Below are positions 32,211-45,520 of a stretch of DNA of 60,000 nucleotides, in pieces; the first letter of the stretch is position 1, and each line of letters begins with the position of its first letter. The stretch is from Membranipora membranacea (taxonomy: Eukaryota; Bryozoa; Gymnolaemata; Cheilostomatida; Membraniporidae). Where the stretch lies: positions 23,004,001 to 23,064,000 of the forward strand of contig OU612068.1 in assembly GCA_914767715.1 (NCBI GenBank). The letters are read 5' to 3'. Position numbers and translations under genes: made by a program. The notes beneath the pieces were generated by a model, which worked only from the letters and a program-made list of their open reading frames with translations, searched no databases and was not told the DNA's origin.

Positions 32211-35200
32211 CTATAAAAATAGAAACAAAAACAAGAATTATTAATTATGAATAATAAAAGGCGACCACAAGACAAGTGTTCATAAGAGCCAGCCTCTAAG
32301 TGATTTAATAGTTTTAAGGAGACAGAGGAGTTTCTCTGGAGACAAATTTAAGCGTCTGATCACATGATCTCGACCACGATCCAGTCTTATCTTATCACCG
32401 GTGTATTACAGTAATTACACGTGATAGACAGCTAGCCCTCAAATGCTATAAAGTCCTTTACTCCTGGCCAAGGCTGTGGCAATATCATCACAATAAAGCT
32501 ATACATAGCACTGATAAGCCTTGATTGGCCGACAATTAGTAAAACCTCTTTATTCACCACAATGCCTTGTAATCTGTAATCGGCATTGGCTGGTTTTGAG
32601 GTGAAATAATATTAAAAAAACAGAATCAAAACACCTCCCTTTCATGGTGGCTGGAGAAAAGAGCTTTGGTTGATGAGTAAAAAAGATTATTTATCATTAG
32701 AGCATTAGACCACATTAATTTAACACTTAGTAACATTCTCTTCGACACCATTTTTACACAAATACTTATGATTATTGAGACAAGGTTCAAAGTGACCACA
32801 GAGCTGGTGTGAACTAGTGCAACATTTATATGGAACCTGTGTTTGAACAGAGGACAGTTGCAGACCGTATGTAATGAATAAATTTGCCAGGAATTCCTCA
32901 CTGATGGTTTATAGTGGTTGGTAGATACTAAAAAGATAATAACACAGTGTCTCGCAAGAGAATAGCTTATAACTTTTATGTAGTGATGGTGAATTTTTAT
33001 TGGGCGAATGACGTCAAATCTGGCTCGCAAAACAAGGAGTGCAAATATCCAGTTTTGTGGGAAAATGGCATCGGAAAAACATTATTTCGATGAAACCGAA
33101 GTGCAAAAGCTAGTAGCCATGTCTGAATTAAATATCTGATTAACATGTGGATTTTGAGAGGGATGATTGTGATCGGAATAAATTGTTCAGCATTAGACAA
33201 TGATGATGAGCGGTGAAGAGGGGGATGATCATGATAGGCGATCGGGAATATCTAGAGAATGTAGCCGTGTTGAGCTGATGGACAAATAGAACTCGGTGCC
33301 ATCACTAAAACATAAGGATGCTCCTCGACACGGGATTGGGCTACCTCGAGAGCGATTGTCATAGTATGATGTTCATGTGCTATCACTTGTCATCTAGCCA
33401 TGTCGAAACACTCAAACTGTTAGATTTGCTTTAGATAGCACATTCAATTCTATAGTCAAGTGTTTTCCATGTTTAGATCAGGGTGTGAAGCGTAATACAG
33501 CAAACAGATTTAGCCTTGAAACCTCAGTTCGTGAGCAGCTTTAATCGTCTTAACTGGCTGACACCAGAGACCGGTGGCAACAAAATTAGCATAAACACAG
33601 ATTAGGGTGCGCTGGCCACTATTGATCGACAGGTTCTTCAATAAAAGCACTTGTAGTCGTGTAGCCTGTGACAGGTACAACAAAAGGCAGACAGTACAAG
33701 GTGCCACGGCAGTCAGCAGCAGTGCTTGTATCAAACACAGAGTTGCACTTGCAGTATTTATTTGGGCATGTCATGATGTCACGAACATTTTCTGGTAATA
33801 CAAAGTCAAAATATGAGTGCAAAATTTAAAGTTTTTGACATTTTAATTCTTGCAGGAGGGAGTGTTGTTTATTTAATGCAAAGTGATTAAGTGAACATTG
33901 TAGTAACCTGTTAATTAAAATTCAAAATACAAATTTCTTTTCCCAAAATTAATAGTCAACAATAGCATTAACATTTGTAGAAAATTTGAATCATATTGAA
34001 AGAGTACAACTGGGACTGGTAGCATACATTTTTTACAATTTTTCTCTGATTACCAATAATTACGTTGTGAAAACAAAGTGTTTGAATTTAATCAGCAAGT
34101 TTTTTCCTGATTAGTAGGGATGAGAACTTGATATGGATAGTAACTTTGACATGTCAATAATGCAGTGAGGAGTGATTATCACTAGTATAAAGGTCTATCT
34201 GAAGAGCATAATATAAACTGAGAGTGGCTTTTGGAAGGATGAGATGCTCTAGTGTTTTATAAACATTTTCAAGGTAGCTCAGTTCGGTGCAAGTATACTA
34301 CTTGATATGTGTTAAAGTGTGAGCCCACTTTGACGCGCCACAAGTCTTAGGCCATGAAATCCCCCCCCCAAAACTATTGTTTACTGTACATCACATAATC
34401 AACTTATATTAGTAGCTGGAGCAGTGGGAGGTATAAAGAAGGCAAGTGAGAGCTGAGCTAAGTGGGTGGTATGTACGAACAGACAGTCTGGCAGCTAGGC
34501 TATCGATAAGTGTGTGCTTACTTAGATAGCGCGCTAGTTAAATGACGTAATGCCTACCATTGTCAATCAAACGAAGAAGAATTTATACCGACAGCGCAAT
34601 CAGCTCAGAGCTGTGAATTTATTTTATCAGCTCCCGGCCACTTTAACATGGGAGGACGAACCTCTCAGATATATATGTTAACGTTATCGTGATGGAAACC
34701 GAAAAGTTTTATGAGGTGTTTTTTGACAAATAGAAAAACACTTTGCTGAGGGGTCTTATAAAGATAAAAGGTTAGGTTTAATTTGCTACGCCGTGTTATC
34801 TGAACTTCTGAGAGTGGACGTGTTAAAACTGCTGCTAGAAGAGTTGTTATACGGGTGCTATCTGTTTAAGCCGAGGAATAAACAGAGCACTGTTAGACTA
34901 GGGAGTATCTGGCGCATCCATTAAACGAATTCCCGCAGGTTATCAGCAACGAAAATGGCCAAATCGGTTCCACTTAAATGGCTGAACACGCTTTTATTAA
35001 TTATCTCTGCCCAAATGTCCTCCTATCTCGTCATAAATCGGTTCTGAAAGATCTCAGCCGCCAAAGTGTGCTATGCCTAGTTACCGAGTAATGTTTGAAT
35101 ATACCCAAAGCGAGAATACAGCTCACAACACAATTATCGACTGTTTTATGTTGGTAAAACACTGCAGCTACTTGGTTGTATAAATGTTGACAAGGACGTT

Positions 35201-38200
35201 AGGCAAGTGGCGAGGGCGTCAGGTCGTCTGTTTGAGCCTAATACTGTCAATACAGTTTTCTCACTCTTGCACTCAACCACTATCACACCTTGAGCCTGGC
35301 TTTAACACCGAGCCTGCCAGAAATCTTCAAACCCAGATATGTGTCAAAAACAAAGTCAACAAGACGCTAACAAGCATGAAGCTGAGGATAAAAGAAATCT
35401 TGGCCTTTATCCAGAAGCACTGTGCGCAAAAAGTCTTGCAGGTTTGTTATCTACTACCAGGCAAGGAGCTGCGGTAAAATATGAAAGCAAGAGTTGCCAT
35501 TTATTGGTGAGATCTATCACGGAGATAATTAGTTGAGCAGGGTAATTGCTAATTGGTTGGTTATGTAACAGACCACAAAGACAAGGTTGGTGAAAGGCTA
35601 TAAAGAGGATTGAAGACTTTCAGAGTCTGCCAAATAGGCTTATAGCATGATACATGGTGTGATTAGAGGGATATATCCACTTAATATGATAAATAGACAG
35701 TTATTCAGACCTTCCACGACAGTTATATTCAATGTTAGGTGTTAACTATGATCGTTACCCTTGAGAAAACCCATGTCCGAATCAATCATATCACTTTCGA
35801 AACCGATTTTAGAAAACTTAACCAATTTTATGGGCAAATTTATGCATATAACATATTAAAAGTAAACAACGTGCCAGAAACTCAATAATTGTCATTAAAA
35901 TTCACAGGTTTAGAAACACCAGATAGGTGATAACATTTTCTGAGGCCCTGGTAGTTTATAAAAAATGTTGCCAAAACTATGATCATTTATGGTGTGATCA
36001 TGACAACATTTTCCTTCTTTATAGAATTGTTTTGCAGCCTAAGGACACTGTTTTTTGCTCCATCGAAGCTTTAAAAGCTTTCCTATTACCATATCTATTC
36101 AATAAAAAGTAAAAACTAAGCTCTTTTTTCTCCAGCTTTTTGGAATTTGGTATTCATTACAAAACAAAGAGTGATTCTCAGCTTACCGTTATTACTGTGA
36201 GCTCCGGGTGAGTCAGAGTTTCTCAGATCCTCTGAGGCGCTGCCAGTCTCAGCTGCTGGGTTACTCACAACATCAAGATCATCATCGCCTTCAGATTCGT
36301 CATTGTCTCCTCCGGGAGAACTCATCTGTGAGGATAATCTCCTGCAAACAAATAGTAAAATCGTGTAAACACGAGCAAAAAATGGCGAAAACACTGATAA
36401 TAAACCATTCTGTAACAAGCGGATTAAATATTACGCATCACACGATAGGATTGATGTAATAATAATTTGTGTTTTCAAAGATCTTGAAGAGGCAGAGTGA
36501 ACAACATGTTAGCATATTTTTTGCGGTCCCTTTTTGCGGGATGATGATCTAGGGCCGGTCCTAGGGCTAATGGAAAAATGTTGCTAAAACCTCATTAAAT
36601 GAAAATTCTATAAAAAACCAGAAAGAAGTTTCACAGACATTTCAACACCTGCTTCAGGGCTTGTGATTTACCACAAATATCGGTGGCCAGGTTGTCAATG
36701 GGATCAGAGCGGTTTGATTGGGTGCTACTAAGTTATTGTTGTTTTTCAGTGTAAATATGACAAACATCTCTCCACATTGGTGTGGCGTGGTGTGGCAGAG
36801 TGCAAGTTGGCATTAGTTATGAGGGTGCTTTGCATATGATAGAGGGCACTGATGCATTCCACCATCTAGTTAGGTGAGGTGAAGACAACCCATGTGAATC
36901 GATTAGATATTTTCTGTGGTTTCAATCAATCATATTCGCACCTCCGTTGGGAGGAAATCACTCTTGTTTTGTTTTGAACCTCTTACACAACACAAGAGGT
37001 CAAGGGAGTAAACAATCTAAGATAATTTACGATTAGGTGTTTCTGGTCGACCTCTCGTAAGAATTTAGCCATAGTACCACAAATGCAAAATCTGATAAGA
37101 GCTGCTCATCAGTAGAATTGGATTGTAGTGGTAGCAGTCGTGACATTCAATTAATTTGTGTCACCCTTAATGGTGGGAAATAGGAGGCTCACGGTTAGGT
37201 GGTAGGTTTATTTCACCAAATCTGCCAAGATTCAATGTGTGATTATGCATGATTACACTGCAGAGGTGTTAAATTCAGAAAGCCCAGGGATATTAACAGA
37301 GAGTGAGTGAAAAGGGATCAAATAACCATCAAAAAGGATAATACACAGGATTGGAGAGCTTTGGTCACCAACGCTGGTGATATCATTTCACTCAATCCCA
37401 CTATGAGTAATATAAAAGTGTTTTAGCATAAATTAGAACTGGCTTAGAAAAGGATAACTTACTTTTTCTCCCTCCTTCCACTGCCAGTATCCCTGAAGCC
37501 TTTAGCGAAGGGGTTGTGGTCGATTTTCAGCTGTGTTATCTGTAAATTAAAAGAGTCAGCGATTAATATTATATCAGGTCTCGGCAGCATTGCCATATTT
37601 AACAGCTCTGGAGTAATCTAGCGTTTAAAATAAGTGATTAAAATAACAAAATTACACATCATGTACATGTCGCTATCTCAATCCAATTTTAAGTGTGATC
37701 ACTTGGCCAGACTGTGTGGGCCCAGGAGGAATCGGGTTGCTAATGACCAAACCAGATAGCCGACATCGGCAATTTAAGCCTGACACCTCGTAAATCGAAG
37801 CTGACTTTTGGGAGCCAACGATGATTTAGTGTTGACACTGTTACCTCACCCTGTTCGTAGTTTTATCAGATTTATAATAATATTCTAATCAGTTTCACAC
37901 ATTCTACTGATATTATGCAAACATAATTGATATTAATACATGACACAACAAGTGACTGAACTGGCATTTCTGAGTATCATGTTTTTGAATATTAAATTGA
38001 TGGACTAGTCTAGTCGCCAACTATTGTACAGCAGAAGAGGAAAAATAATAAAGACTGATCATGTCGTCGGGTTGTCGGCGTTCCTTTTATCTGGCAGGAT
38101 TAGTCCCTACTGGTCTAGGTTATATGATAAAACAAGAGATTTCTAGCCTGCGAGCGCATTCATTAGGTTTCTTATCTGATCGTGGGTACAGTACCATAGT

Positions 38201-41200
38201 CTCAAATTAAAATAAATGGAATGTTGAGACTCAGTATAATGTTTCATTACAAATTCTATTGTGAGTCAAACTGTTATATTTTATATCTTGGCTGCGAGGC
38301 TCCCACTGAATGGGATGGTGTTTATTGCCTGATATCCAAACTACCACTTAGCAAATTCTCGCCGACTGATGAAACTATGAATACCTAGTCTCAAATCAGG
38401 ATCAAAGCCGCTCAAACGGAAGATTAGAGACTAGAGGTGTATGGATATTACACATTATAAGTGTGACACTAGGGGTTACACATGACCGTAATCCAATGGT
38501 CTTGTACTCTCTGCGCTCATTGATGCCGTATAATTTGCTGGCTGATAGTGACGAGCGCCCTGTAATAAAAACTAGAGGCGTCGCGTTCACACGAAATACT
38601 GTCGAACCAAATGCTAAACAATACCCTGGCTTCATTTAAATGAATGACTTCAAACGATACCGCCACAAACACCCATCTCTTCAGGCAGAATTTTTGTCAC
38701 CCATGACGAAAACCTACATAAACCAATGCTGAGAGCACCGTCTTGCTACCAGCACATCCAGGAAAAAATAATGTCTGCGGTGGGGGAAAACACGCATTAG
38801 GTTGTCGTATGCGGGCTATTTACTGATTGACTTACTTTCTCATTTTGGTAGGCTGTCACTGCGATGAACTGTGTTTCTTTGAATACGTAGGTTCTGAATG
38901 GACTGTAAGGCAGTTTGACAATGTCATTGCATTTTACTAAGTGAAATCTTGGTTGATATTTGTGCATCGAGTTGAGTATTGTCTACAAGGGAGAAAGCAA
39001 CAGATGGATGAGTATTTATAATAATATGCATATGAGGTGCCATGCATTGCCTGCCGTGATACAAAAGCAGGTAATAATTTGTACATCAGACTTATTCTGA
39101 AAATTGCCGACACAACACTTGCTGCTATGGACCCAGACAAAACTGTTACAGGGTTATCTTTGTTTCACAGCCTTGTTTCTATGCCCTGGCATGTGGAGTA
39201 TTTATCACATTAATAGCCGTACAAGTAAAATAATGATGAGATATTATTATGTGAGGGTGAGACAATTATGAAGGAATTAAAGTGACTAATTCTAACAAGA
39301 TAATTGAGTAACAGCCATGTTGGGGTATGAGTGTGTCTACTGTTGGGATCGCTGTGCTGTCAGTCAGCACACCATGTTATAAAACATGTAGTACAAATCA
39401 GTATTTATTTACAGTTTAACATGGCAAGCTGGCGCCTAAGCATCATTTACTAAATCATCACTATAACATGGCTGAGCAAATTTTATCTAAAAATGAGCTA
39501 AAAGTTAAGTAACAAAATGAGCTCGCAAATAGCGCCTACCTAAAATATAGTTTGAAAAGAATTGAAAACAATATTCAAATTTTGTTTTTTACTTTTTTAC
39601 TGTTGATTATAAGGTACCAGCAAGTTTCAATCACCTAGTATTGGAAAATAATTAATCTTTTTTTTAAAGATTTTTTCTGCTATAGAGGTTAAAAGGAGAA
39701 AATTAATTTTCTGCCAGCAAATATGACCAACAGGTCACCCGTCTCATGTAATGTGGTCAGAATTACTCTCTCTCCCTTCATATCATGGTCTTTATAGTTA
39801 CGAAAATGCAAATTACAAGCAGTTAATTAAATTCAAATGGTCAAAATGGTTCACTTTATGTTGCATCAGTTTTCTTTCAGCGACTTTCCAGCAATTTACC
39901 AATGATTTATTATTCTATACGCAATCTGAAATAATTTGTTGTTGTGTTCAGGGTTACATAAGCCAGATTAGTACCATTGTACCATTTTTAATAGATTTAT
40001 AATAAATTAAAAGACACCGCAGCAATTTAATCTTCAAACAAAATGTAAAGAACATTTGTACCAAAGTCATGGGGAAATTAAATAATCATCTCACTCTAAC
40101 AACAAAACAATTTCTCACCATTCTAGCCGCAGATCATTGAAAGAAAACACAGAACGATGCATTGAACCCGCCGCCGACTGAATGGCGGTACCAAACTACT
40201 GAATTAAATTTTATTTAACTTAATAATATATTTATAAAATCATGTGTAGGTAGAATACACCATTGTTGAACACTATTTCTGATTTTTACTCGTGTCAGAC
40301 CAAGTATCTAGTTTTGCTGGTATATGTTTTAGGTATATGGAGAAATATTTTGTCTAGATTTTTTCGTACCGTACTTACGTATCCATGCTTGTCCGAAATG
40401 TTATTGGTTAGTTTGAGTTTGTGGAATGACACAGATTTCTGCATCCAGTGTTCGCCTGTGGCGGGAGAGTCTGGGTGAATATACATCCTCTTTGGCATCT
40501 CGGGATCGGCTTTACCGGCCACCATCCAGCGGGAATTATGGAATTTGTATCTACAGTCGTCAACTGGCACAATGTCCATCAACAAAATGTATTTGGATCT
40601 CTTGTCTAGACCTGATAACTTGGTTTTGTAAGCAGGGAACATCCGCCTGAAAGAAAAGAAAAGTGAAAGAGAATTGTAATATTGATAAAGTGCATGTGGG
40701 CTGATGAATGCTTTTTTTTCTTTATGTTGTGTTTGATGTAGATCGATTGACACGAGCTAGAAATCTGACTCATTTCAAAACTCCAATAATATGTAAAAAT
40801 GAGGTTTTAAGTTATTATTTGCTGAAGGGGTTCATATTTAAAGTGAGCAAAAAATTAAAGTTTCACTTTTAGTGACACCTCATGTGGTTTGTTTTGAAAC
40901 TGTATCATGTTATTTTGTTATATTCACACTCTCACAAATAATTTGTATGCAATCGATAGAAATTCTAAGGCCGGGTCTATCAGCTTACTGAGTAAAGTTT
41001 GCCGAAGGGAGGTGGGTAAACGATAAAAATACAAAGTAAACCAAGTCAAACGTATCCAACTGCCAAATGTTTGGATAGAAAAAAGTGAAAACAGTCAGAT
41101 TATTTTATTTCCTTTTCAAAGAGTGTCAGCAAGATTACTTAATTTGAATTTTAATTTGCTAAAGTGTCACAACAGCAAAGTTTTGTAAATCAGTGACATT

Positions 41201-42197
41201 ATTTTTGTATCATTCATGCCTAATAATAGTCCCCATCACTTCCAAACAAACGGTGAAATTTGTGATTTAGATACAAACATTGGAACCATTGTGAGTTTTT
41301 TATTTGTAGAAACTTATGGAAACACAACAATCAATGTAAAATACAAACAAGTCATCAGGGTCTGGGGCGCCACTAGGCAAAATAATGATGTTTGCCACCC
41401 ACAAAGACTTTGCTTACAATACGTGAAGCTAAAACTTATGATAACACAAGGGATTTTCACAGATTTGCATGTTTTATCATACATACAACCATCGATTTTG
41501 CCACTAAATTCAAGTCCGGGAGTGTTCATCAGTGAATTTTATCTGCTCAAATCCGAACATCAAACAGAAAACTGCGAAAGATCAGAATTCCAAATCCCTT
41601 ATGGTGTTAACTCCCACCCAAAAATTTCCTACTTTCCTCGAAAGTACATGTGATCTATAAAATCTATCATACTCAAGGATTTTCATACTCTGGATCAGAT
41701 TTTTTTACTTTGGATATGGAGAAGAGTGGGATGAAATTTAAATTGTTTTCCTACCTTCCACATTTTGTGATAACCATTTCAGTGCCAATATCATGAAACT
41801 GTTCCCACAGATCCATCATTTCTAGTTCGACTTGTGCATCATCCGAGATATCATTAGCAGAATCTGGAGTAGAAGGAGTAGCATTATTGTCCACACCAGC
41901 GGCTCTTACCGCGGTATTAATCTGATGTTGCTGTTGAAGCATCATTTCAGCAGCGAGCATATCCGGTAGCTTACTGTGTAGAGGAGAAAGTCCAGGAGCG
42001 AGTCTACCAGCAGACCACATGGCAGCAGGACTTGTAGCTGTGTTAGTTTGAGAACTTTCCTGAGTGTTGTTGTTACCAAGTATTGAACTGACGGAGAAAT
42101 CTGTAGGACGGCCGCGCAGTCCAGGTAGCAGATTAAAGTTCATGTTTTGAAGCTTGGCAGCGGCAAACTGAGGGTCAACTGACTTTTGATAAATCAT
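31657..42197 (-). CDS. Tbx2/3: Tbx2/3 T-box transcription factor, 6 exons, complete
   Basis: This is a nuclear DNA-binding repressor of the Tbx2 subfamily (vertebrate TBX2 and TBX3, Drosophila optomotor-blind). Joined exons (42197-41755, 40646-40379, 38982-38836, 37539-37463, 36341-36187, 32210-31657) give 547 residues. Features: N-terminal [12 protein letters not shown] (about 30-41), an eh1-like Groucho-binding motif in the place of RPADFPMSAFL of TBX2; T-box about 124-311 with [102 protein letters not shown] and [11 protein letters not shown]; a basic GRREKK end; an acidic Ser-rich segment ([14 protein letters not shown]); and a Pro/Ala/Met-rich C-terminal region ending in RIKGEV, which contains a SUMO-type IKGE site. 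I chose ATG 42197 because the frame upstream reaches TAA/TGA stops without another ATG. An untranslated or coding upstream exon cannot be fully excluded. Confidence 0.94.
32211..36186. other. Tbx2/3 intron 5, largest intron, no gene seen
   Basis: 4 kb. Open frames at 32626-33030 (minus, 134 aa), 33619-33822 and 35184-35477 have no recognisable domain. A perfect CRE lies at 33009-33016. The 34440-34680 part is less AT-rich and may be a conserved element. Confidence 0.55.
33009..33016. promoter_or_regulatory. CRE palindrome TGACGTCA
   Basis: A perfect 8-bp CREB/ATF site in Tbx2/3 intron 5. Function is inferred only from the sequence match. Confidence 0.3.
36187..36341 (-). CDS. Tbx2/3 exon 5 (acidic linker)
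   Basis: It encodes a Ser/Pro and acid-rich segment ([19 protein letters not shown]) after the T-box. Entry phase 2 and exit phase 1 match both neighbours. Confidence 0.88.
36342..37462. other. Tbx2/3 intron 4, no gene seen
   Basis: 1.1 kb with nothing I can name. Confidence 0.6.
37463..37539 (-). CDS. Tbx2/3 exon 4 (T-box C-terminal helix)
   Basis: It encodes [20 protein letters not shown] followed by GRREKK; the basic end probably serves as a nuclear localisation signal. Donor GTAAGT, exit phase 2. Confidence 0.95.
37540..38835. other. Tbx2/3 intron 3, no gene seen
   Basis: 1.3 kb with nothing I can name. Confidence 0.6.
38836..38982 (-). CDS. Tbx2/3 exon 3 (T-box)
   Basis: It encodes [20 protein letters not shown], then [20 protein letters not shown] and TAYQNEK. 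147 nt, phase 0-0. Several near-invariant positions are changed (VFKET for VFPET). Confidence 0.95.
38983..40378. other. Tbx2/3 intron 2, no gene seen
   Basis: 1.4 kb, very AT-rich around 39540-39720. Confidence 0.6.
40379..40646 (-). CDS. Tbx2/3 exon 2 (T-box core)
   Basis: It encodes [20 protein letters not shown] through [33 protein letters not shown] is diagnostic of Tbx2/3 rather than Tbx4/5, Tbx1 or Tbx20. The acceptor has a long pyrimidine tract and the donor is GTAAGT. Confidence 0.95.
40647..41754. other. Tbx2/3 intron 1, no gene seen
   Basis: 1.1 kb. A plus-strand frame of 145 codons at 41216-41653 is long for chance but has no motif that I recognise and no splice or promoter context. 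Confidence 0.55.
41755..42197 (-). CDS. Tbx2/3 exon 1 (N terminus, eh1-like motif, start of T-box)
   Basis: 443 nt. Contents: [18 protein letters not shown], then FSVSSIL (42098-42078), a Gln/Met patch (MMLQQQHQ), a Ser/Thr-rich linker and the first T-box helix [16 protein letters not shown]. The exon ends in phase 2 at GTAGGA. Confidence 0.88.
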
Positions 42198-42325
42198 TTG
42201 TATGAATGAGCGGCAGCTGATCAGAGAATCCGTCTTATGTAGCAAGAGTCGTGCAAGGATACTGAGAGCAATTCTCGCCTTCTTCCAATATTATCATTAG
42301 AATTAAAGAAATCATTCCTCAAAGG

Positions 42326-42458
42326 CCAATAATACCTTTCCCATCTCTGGCATGGATCACTGGTTACCAGCAATCAATTAACCAATCAGATCGCAGAAAG
42401 CGGTCAATATCCACCTGTGATTGGCCCAAGTGCTCTTGACTTTGATTTCATTGTTTAC
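42326..42458 (-). promoter_or_regulatory. Candidate Tbx2/3 proximal promoter
   Basis: Three CCAAT/ATTGG boxes (42326-42330, 42382-42386, 42420-42424), a TCF/LEF-type CTTTGAT (42440-42446) and a forkhead-type TGTTTAC (42452-42458) lie 130-260 bp upstream of the start codon. The grouping is seen; promoter function is inferred. Confidence 0.35.
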
Positions 42459-45400
42459 ATGTTAAAACATCAACATTTTTATTAGCCACCGCATGGAACC
42501 TTGTCGCCAGCCCTTTACGATAATTGTACACTAATAGCCTATATCATTGGTGTCCCACTAATTAGTCATACCCGCTTCTTGATAAGATTTGAATAGGCTC
42601 ATTATTACACTCAAACAAGATTGAGAAGATACCCAAAACAATAGCTTCAAGAGCAAGGATCAAGCGGGTCAAATCTTACCTCTACAAGATGGTAGAAGTG
42701 CATTTAATTTCAAGATTACAAATTAAAGGTGCAGAATTTACGTATGTTTTGGCAAACCCTGGAAATATTGAAACATTTTCACGCCTAATTCCACATTAAG
42801 GTGTTAACCGAATGACTTACAAAGCTGCACCGCCAGGTGAATGTACAATTCGCTAGTAAATAAAAGTGTCAAATGTAAATAATTTATCAAGGCATGTTTT
42901 ATATTTCATCCTTTGAGCTGGCATGATATTCAGTGATTAATTTTAACAGCTAAATTGGTTACTGTAAGCCCGAGCAAACATCCCATAGTACTATGTATCT
43001 AAGTTCTTGAACAGAACAAGGCAACTTGTGAAATTCTTTATTCAACAGAACATGCTGAGCAAATATTTGATGCAAAAAAATTTAAATTCTGGCAATTAGT
43101 GAATAAAACGGAAGGTTGCAAACTTCACAGATGCTCAGTCTTGGGTCGACAATACAAGGTGAGAATACAAAACAATATATGTAATTGTTTCCGCAGATTT
43201 CTCAAAGGGTGAGTGGCCGAGAATCACAACAACACAAACAGGCCAGGAATGGGATTAATCTTTGAAGTTGTTGATGAGCTACATAGATACAAGTGTAGTG
43301 ACAGCTAGGCGAGTCACTGTGAATACGCACAGATCAAACACTAAGCTGCATTCTTGGTAACGAATCCAGAAGATTAAGCTGGCGAAGAATGAATTCTCTT
43401 CATAATAACAAGGGTGCATAATTCTAGACAGTACAAAAGCACCAAAGGAATGTGTAAAAACTAATTCTTGGCTGACATTTTTCACAGAAATGAGCAAAAG
43501 TTGTGAAAGTAACACTTGCTAAGCGTTGCTTATATAATGAGTAACCATGATGCGCCCAGTTGTCTGTGAATAAAGTTGCTAAGCATGTGTGAAGTTTTAC
43601 AAAACCTGTTTGACTTTCATGAGTTGACAAATTATTATCAAATTTTTATTGATCAAAATTCAAATTTGCCAGTTGGTAGGAAGCTGTGAGGAGACCAGTT
43701 TCAAGGCGCCCGTCAGCCAGCTGACAAATTGTTGTTGATATATCATTGATATCGATAATGAGAATTAATCCGCCAACCCAACAGCCTATGTCGCCACTCT
43801 CGGTAGTGAATTTAACAGTTTATCGTGATTAGGTTATACAATATCGGAGTATCAGATCTTAAGACAACAATCCTTCCGTAGTGAAATCTCTCAAGGGGAT
43901 AGACAACATAGGCCCGACATACTGATTACCCAATATCTGAAAATTTGGGCTTTTTGGATTGCAGCTAGGAACAGTGCATGCTGTTGACATAAGCAAGTGT
44001 TAAGATAATTAAAAATGCCCATGATAAAGCTGTCTAGGTGTGAACATTTTATTGTGTAGTCATGACCGTCAAATAGCTGGCAATATTTATGCAAATGCAA
44101 TGTGGCGCCGAGAGCATGTTGACTGATTAACAAGGAGTAAACAAAACTGCTATAGCCAGTCTATTTATCTATACCGACAACTAATAATAGAAAGACATAG
44201 CTACCAATTAAATTACAAGATCATTACCTTTTATATTATTATTATTTCCCCATTCTATATGGCACCTTATCCCCCAGCCCACTAATGTGATATCATCCGG
44301 CCTCGAATATCTCGGATCATTACTGGACAGTTGTCGTGTCAGATATAATTTCCATGAGGCGTTATTGACAGACAAGGTTGTGTTGAGATTTGCTGCGGAT
44401 TTTAGACCCTCAGGGGATTGTTAAAAACAACCACTGTTGCCTCTCGTTCTTAGTCATTAGACTAAGAGTTATTTCTCAGGTATTAAAGCGCTGAAATTTT
44501 CGCATGAGTCAACTAACGAAGCTGGCGACAAATTTTGAATGATTAGTGATTATTATAATCATAGTATAGTACCGTTATCCTTTCTGTCAGACCTGGCTAC
44601 TTTATCGCTCCAGGAAACATAAAAAAGAGAGAGGTCAAATAAAATAATGTGACTCAATCGTTTCATCGCCTAATTGAAAAATTAGATGTTTGAGTTAAAA
44701 ATCCCTAAAACTTTGTATGTGATGTAGCCTTGTATCATTGCAAAGAGATATGTATATTTATTTGAATGAGGCTTGTAACTTGGCTTTCCCACCCACAAAA
44801 CTTTAATTGTTGGCGACCAGTTGGTAGTGTGAAAGGTTAGGTGACCCTTTGGGCCACAGCCACCCATAAGTGCTTTTAGCTATTGTTTACGGGATGCTCA
44901 TTGTACAGGTTAATTTCAGGCAGCTCTGTTTAGTGAAATAGATATCAACCTAGGCGCTGTCAACCTTTTGATGTGGTATCAAATACTAATTTAAATGCTT
45001 GTTAGTTTGTAAAACATGATAAACAATCACCAAAATAATGTAATTTGTTAACATTTTCACAGTCTTGAGTGTTTTAGGTGGCACATAATAAAATTAAATG
45101 CTGCTTGCCCCAGAAACAATGAGAGAATTACATAAATAAAGGAAAGTCTTGGGCGCCTGCGAGCGATGTAGCGTTATAATAAAGCGATTGGGCGGAAAAG
45201 ATTTATTTTGATATAGCGGGATTTTTATGGCAAAACGAATTGGAATGGATTGATAACAGTAAATGGTGAATAAAAGGAGAATTTTGACAGCTCTCTGCGG
45301 CAGGTGCTTTAGGAAAGCAGCAAAACATCCCACTTACTCTTGCACTCGTTAACAAGGAAACGATAAGCCAAGGAGACAGAGTTCTCAATACATATTAATG

Positions 45401-45500
45401 ACATTAATTACGGCATTAATAATTGTTTTATCGAAGGTATTTATAGGAAGTTTATTCGGCAGCGGCAGCGCTGAATATTTGCATCACAGTTTAGTGCTTA

Positions 45501-45520
45501 GGCAGCTCTGCATTATGTGA
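45501..45520. promoter_or_regulatory. Duplicated motif, copy 1
   Basis: GGCAGCTCTGCATTATGTGA. The same core recurs at 46344-46355. An octamer-like ATTTGCAT lies nearby at 45477-45484. Confidence 0.3.

Noticed and set aside
32626-33030. Minus-strand 134-aa frame in Tbx2/3 intron 5
   Set aside because: No recognisable motif and low-complexity hydrophobic composition; it does not join in phase to the Tbx2/3 exons, which already connect cleanly.
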